From: DASQUP01 sp035641235
GTDB taxonomy: Bacteria; Actinomycetota; CADDZG01; WHSQ01
Assembly (NCBI GenBank): GCA_035641235.1
Contig: DASQUP010000088.1
Coordinates: forward strand, 1-8,109
Length of the DNA: 8,109 bases
Direction of reading: 5' to 3'
Part shown: piece after piece, positions 5,803 to 8,109 of the stretch
Numbering within the stretch: position 1 is the first letter of the stretch
How the letters are laid out: each line of letters opens with the position of its first letter
Notes under the pieces: generated by a model
Database searches by the model: none
Seen by the model: the letters and a program-made list of their open reading frames with translations, nothing else
Told to the model about the DNA's origin: nothing
Program-made: the position numbers and the translations under genes

Positions 5803-6374
5803 TTGGCCGCCTCGCGCGCCGCGAGTCCGGCTCCGGCTTCGGCGGGCAACTCCTCGTGCCCGACACCCCAGGTCTTGATCACGCGCTGTTGGCCGTATGT
5901 GATCGCGATGAAGGCGCCCAGCTCGACGATCTCTTCCTCGCCGAAGTGGACGCGCAGCCGTGTCCATAGCGCATCGTCGACTCCTTCGGGATTCCATACC
6001 AGGTTGCTCGTGTACAGGAGCGCGGCCTTCTGACGGTCGGTGAACCGGTCGGAGCGCTCGAAGTTCAGCAGATCGCCGTAGTGGGTCTCGGCTAGCTCGT
6101 CTCTCGCACGGAGAGACCGCTGCGAGCCTCAGTATTCGCAGCCGATCGTCTCCGAGACGTAGACCCGGCATAGTTCCTTGAGTGAATGCTCGACGATCCC
6201 ATTACGGAAGATTCGTTCCCAACCGCGTGAGAACGCCTTTGCGACCAGCGGGACGTGGGACCGGATCGCCTGCGTCTCGGGCCGGGGAGTCCCGTAGCGC
6301 CGGGAATGCTCCATGTAGCCCAGAAGCTCGGAGTCCGTGACGGTGTCGTAATCGACGTAGCTGATGCGTGCCAT
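5799..6374 (-). CDS. AhpD/CMD-like protein with in-frame TGA at the CxxC position, probable selenoprotein (CxxU)
   Basis: Reading from the ATG at 6374 gives 81 codons, then TGA (6131-6129), then 109 more sense codons to a TGA at 5801-5799; the full product has 191 residues. Around the TGA the protein reads GCEY-TGA-GSQRSLRA (residues 78-90). In AhpD/CMD relatives this is the C-x-x-C motif followed by Gly...Arg, so TGA occupies the second redox cysteine (residue 82, Cys79 being the first). The downstream half (TDRQKAALLYTS at 112-123, LWTRLRVHFGEEEIVELG at 136-153) aligns with the next gene, proving the same frame continues. TGA serves as a normal stop for several other genes here, so a general code change is unlikely. 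A hairpin suited to a SECIS follows the TGA. A TAA lies in frame four to five bases before the ATG; the GGAG 15 bases upstream is a weak ribosome site. Predicted role: thiol/selenol peroxidase or disulfide reductase. The alternative is a nonsense mutation. Confidence 0.75.
6094..6128 (-). promoter_or_regulatory. Candidate bacterial SECIS element just downstream of the in-frame UGA
   Basis: On the minus strand the first base after the UGA is 6128. GTCTCTC (6117-6111) pairs perfectly with GAGAGAC (6105-6099), a 7-bp stem closing the five-base loop CGUGC. The loop starts 18 nt after the UGA and has G as its second base and U as its third; these are bases 20 and 21 after the UGA, the same offset as G23/U24 of the E. 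coli fdhF element. A lower helix can form between GGCTCG (6128-6123) and CGAGCT (6099-6094). A competing GC-rich helix exists (CTCGCA at 6126-6121 with TGCGAG at 6108-6103), so folding needs testing. Confidence 0.55.
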
Positions 6375-6402
6375 GGATTAGCGATCGTACTCCAGGTGAG
6401 CC

Positions 6403-6453
6403 CGTTCTTTTCTTCTCCAACCGTCTGGCAGACGCACACAGAAGAAAAGAACG
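6403..6453. repeat. 14-bp inverted repeat with nested dyad (51 nt)
   Basis: CGTTCTTTTCTTCT (6403-6416) is the exact reverse complement of AGAAGAAAAGAACG (6440-6453). Inside lies a second dyad, CGTCTG-G-CAGACG (6422-6434), separated from the outer arms by five bases on each side. As RNA it would fold into a 14-bp stem, a symmetric 5x5 internal loop, and a short hairpin. It occupies the gap between the TauE-like stop (6463) and the AhpD-like start (6374). It could terminate or attenuate the exporter transcript, serve as an operator, or be a small mobile repeat. No T-run follows on either strand. Confidence 0.75.
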
Positions 6454-6462
6454 TGCTTGATG

Positions 6463-7209
6463 CTAGGCGACGGCGTCGAACACGAGCTTCGCGGCGCTCG
6501 CCAGCAGGATCGAAAGCACGACGAGATCAAACGTTCGGCGCGATAGATGGGTCGCGACGCGCGCGCCCACTGGGAGCATGGCCATGATCGGTATCAGCGA
6601 AAGGACGCTCACCACGGCGCGTTCGGTGGTGTACAGGCCGAGGCCCAGCAGCGTTAGTGCCTGAACCACCGCGTAGACCTGAAACACCGTCGTGATGGAC
6701 ACCACGAAAACTTCTTTGGGCAGCCGGTATGCGTGGATATAGGTGGCGACCACGGGCCCCGACATACCGGTGGCACCCTGCAGGAGTCCCGACGCCAGTC
6801 CGACCGGAGGAGACGTGTATCGGGTGACTCCGGCACGCAGCTTGAAGTCGGGATGCGCAAAGAAAACGATCGTGTAGAGCCCGACCATCCCCGCCACGAA
6901 GAACGAGAGAGCCCCTTCGTCGAGCGAATGAAGCAAACTGGTTCCGGCGATCGCCCCTACGATTCCGGTCGCCAGAAGCGCCGGGAGGTCTCGAGTGTGT
7001 TGGAAGTGGTTCCGATGGTTCCAGATCAGCCACGTGTTGGTGACGATCCCCGGAATCGCCATGATCACCACAGCGGTCTCGACACCCAGGAATGTCGCCA
7101 TCACCGGAATGGCGACCTGTGGGAGGCCCGCGCCGGTACCACCCTTGATGAACCCGCCGACCGCCATCGCCGCAGCGATGTAGACCACCGTGTCGACTTG
7201 CAGGTTCAC
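6463..7209 (-). CDS. TauE/SafE family transporter (sulfite/organosulfonate exporter-like)
   Basis: This 248-residue membrane protein has the internal two-fold symmetry of the TauE/SafE family. GGFIKGGTGAGLP (residues 18-30) in the first half and GLLQGATGMSGP (141-152) in the second half are the paired signature loops. About eight hydrophobic helices are visible, split by the polar stretch NHRNHFQHTRDLP (64-76). Family members move sulfite, sulfoacetate or other small anions out of the cell, but many are uncharacterised. The start is the GTG at 7209, which overlaps the TGA of the FAD oxidoreductase (GTGA). Longer readings upstream run through that gene in another frame. No separate ribosome site is seen, so translation probably depends on the upstream gene. 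Confidence 0.85.
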   Translation of the reverse strand: MNLQVDTVVYIAAAMAVGGFIKGGTGAGLPQVAIPVMATFLGVETAVVIMAIPGIVTNTWLIWNHRNHFQHTRDLPALLATGIVGAIAGTSLLHSLDEGALSFFVAGMVGLYTIVFFAHPDFKLRAGVTRYTSPPVGLASGLLQGATGMSGPVVATYIHAYRLPKEVFVVSITTVFQVYAVVQALTLLGLGLYTTERAVVSVLSLIPIMAMLPVGARVATHLSRRTFDLVVLSILLASAAKLVFDAVA

Positions 7210-8109
7210 GACATGAGGCCGGCGGGGTCGACGCCCAGATCGGCAAGCATGACGCGCGCTGCATTGCGTCCCGGCCTCCCAGAAACCGAGCCGCCGGGAT
7301 GTGTGGTGGCTCCGGTTTGGTAGAGGCCCGCCACCGGCATCCGGTACTGCGAGTAACCGGGGACCGGCCGGTTGACGCCGGACTGTTCGGGCGAGAGGGC
7401 ACCCCCGTGACAGGAGCCTAGGTAGTTGTGTGGGTTCCGCTCTTCGAGATCGAGCGGACATTCTGCGAGAACCGCCAGCGCGTCGTCGGGCTCGAAATCC
7501 ATGTGCGCGGTTACGCGCTCGATGAGGGCCCGACCGAAACGTTCGCGCTCGACGTCCCATCCATCGCCATTGAGATCACGGGGCGCGATCGTCAACAACT
7601 TGAGCGTAGCTCCGCCGTCGGGGGCGCGGTCCGGGTCGGCGACGCACGGGTTAACGACCAGTAGCCACGGGTCGGCCGGCCAGGTCCGGCCTTCTCGGTG
7701 AGCCGTAATCTGATCCACGAGCCCCTCGGTGGAGCCGAGCGCCCCCGCAACCGACGCACGCGGAGCGCCATCGATGATGAACGACGGGACCCTGGGCAGG
7801 GCGAGATGCACCGCGAACAACGTATGACCAGGCTTCCAGCGTTTCATCCTCGCGACGAAGTCGTCGGGGAGCGAACCTTGAGGAAGGACATCCTCGAGCC
7901 GCGCCGCATGAATCGTCGAGAGAACTGCTCGTCGTGCGCGGTAGCGTGTGCCACTCGAGGTCACCACGCCGGTAGCACGACCCCCCTCGACGGTTACCTC
8001 GGCCACCGGCGCGCCGGTGACGATGCGGCCTCCGTGATCCTCGATGAGGCGCGCGAGTGCGGCCGGCAGCATCCCGGAGCCTCCAATCGGAAGCGCCCAG
8101 CCGAACTCC
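7206..8109 (-). CDS. FAD-dependent oxidoreductase, phytoene-desaturase/PYROXD2-like (5' end outside window)
   Basis: About 300 C-terminal residues are present. The frame is open to the right edge and reads WALPIGGSGMLPAALARL across it, the P-x-G-G segment common in CrtI-like enzymes, so the ATG at 8072 is internal. The C-terminal FAD-binding signature is GLYQTGATTHPGGSVSGRPG followed by RNAARVML. The middle contains RRAVLSTIHAARLEDVL, typical of this family's dinucleotide domain return strand. The N-terminal GxGxxG Rossmann motif must lie beyond the edge. CrtI relatives desaturate or isomerise carotenoids; the PYROXD2-like branch acts on unknown substrates, and no carotenoid genes are visible here. 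Its stop overlaps the start of the TauE-like gene, so the two are co-translated. Confidence 0.85.
   Translation of the reverse strand, partial: EFGWALPIGGSGMLPAALARLIEDHGGRIVTGAPVAEVTVEGGRATGVVTSSGTRYRARRAVLSTIHAARLEDVLPQGSLPDDFVARMKRWKPGHTLFAVHLALPRVPSFIIDGAPRASVAGALGSTEGLVDQITAHREGRTWPADPWLLVVNPCVADPDRAPDGGATLKLLTIAPRDLNGDGWDVERERFGRALIERVTAHMDFEPDDALAVLAECPLDLEERNPHNYLGSCHGGALSPEQSGVNRPVPGYSQYRMPVAGLYQTGATTHPGGSVSGRPGRNAARVMLADLGVDPAGLMS

Noticed and set aside
4861..6033. 390-residue rightward frame
   Set aside because: It is rich in Arg and Gly, has no recognisable domain, and overlaps the hydratase and both AhpD-like genes, which all show conserved motifs.
6129..6131. Genome-wide reassignment of TGA to an amino acid
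   Set aside because: TGA ends several complete genes here at positions supported by overlaps with the next start (for example 4369-4371, 4767-4769, 7206-7208), so it is a normal stop.
5452..6171. 239-residue leftward frame covering both AhpD-like genes
   Set aside because: Only the part from 5802 down is real. Upstream of that the frame is arginine-rich shadow sequence of the neighbouring gene in another frame.
6129..6374. Stand-alone 81-residue protein ending at the TGA
   Set aside because: The fold would be cut in the middle of the redox motif, and the same frame continues with homologous sequence for 109 more codons, so this is the first part of a longer gene.

Overview
The window is high-GC bacterial DNA with dense genes, start/stop overlaps (ATGA, GTGA), a GTG start and an effector-less AraC regulator beside VOC and DHFR-fold enzymes. 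This suggests a soil or aquatic actinobacterium (Actinomycetota). That placement is inferred from style only; no rRNA, tRNA or marker gene is present. There is no transposase, CRISPR array or phage gene.

Left part (1-2300). The 3' end of a secreted-type FG-GAP/VCBS repeat protein (+) faces a leftward three-gene cluster: AraC-type regulator, VOC/glyoxalase-like protein, DHFR/RibD-like reductase. A divergent intergenic region of about 95 bp separates the AraC gene from the rightward genes.

Middle (2301-5455, +). A histidine phosphatase and a four-helix DUF2269-like membrane protein are followed by a translationally coupled trio. The trio is a 3-hydroxyisobutyrate-dehydrogenase-like enzyme, a one-domain cupin and a 2-keto-4-pentenoate hydratase-like (FAH-fold) enzyme, joined by two ATGA overlaps. 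It looks like a small catabolic module for a hydroxy/keto acid; the substrate is unknown.

Right part (8109 down to 5452, -). A CrtI/PYROXD2-like FAD oxidoreductase (cut by the right edge) overlaps a TauE/SafE exporter by GTGA. After a gap of 88 bp holding a 14-bp nested inverted repeat come two carboxymuconolactone-decarboxylase/AhpD-like genes joined by an ATGA overlap. The last one ends tail to tail with the hydratase, sharing 4 bp.

Main result. The first AhpD-like gene has an in-frame TGA exactly where the second redox cysteine of the C-x-x-C motif belongs (Cys-Glu-Tyr-TGA-Gly-Ser-Gln-Arg). The frame stays open and homologous for another 109 codons, ending in an ATGA overlap with the next gene. 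Downstream of the TGA there is a perfect 7-bp hairpin whose loop carries G and U at the offset known from the E. coli fdhF SECIS. The simplest reading is a selenoprotein with a CxxU active site, paired with a paralogue that has lost this motif. An ordinary gene caller would report a truncated 81-residue protein plus unannotated sequence. A nonsense mutation or sequencing error is the main alternative, and the selenocysteine machinery is not in the window.
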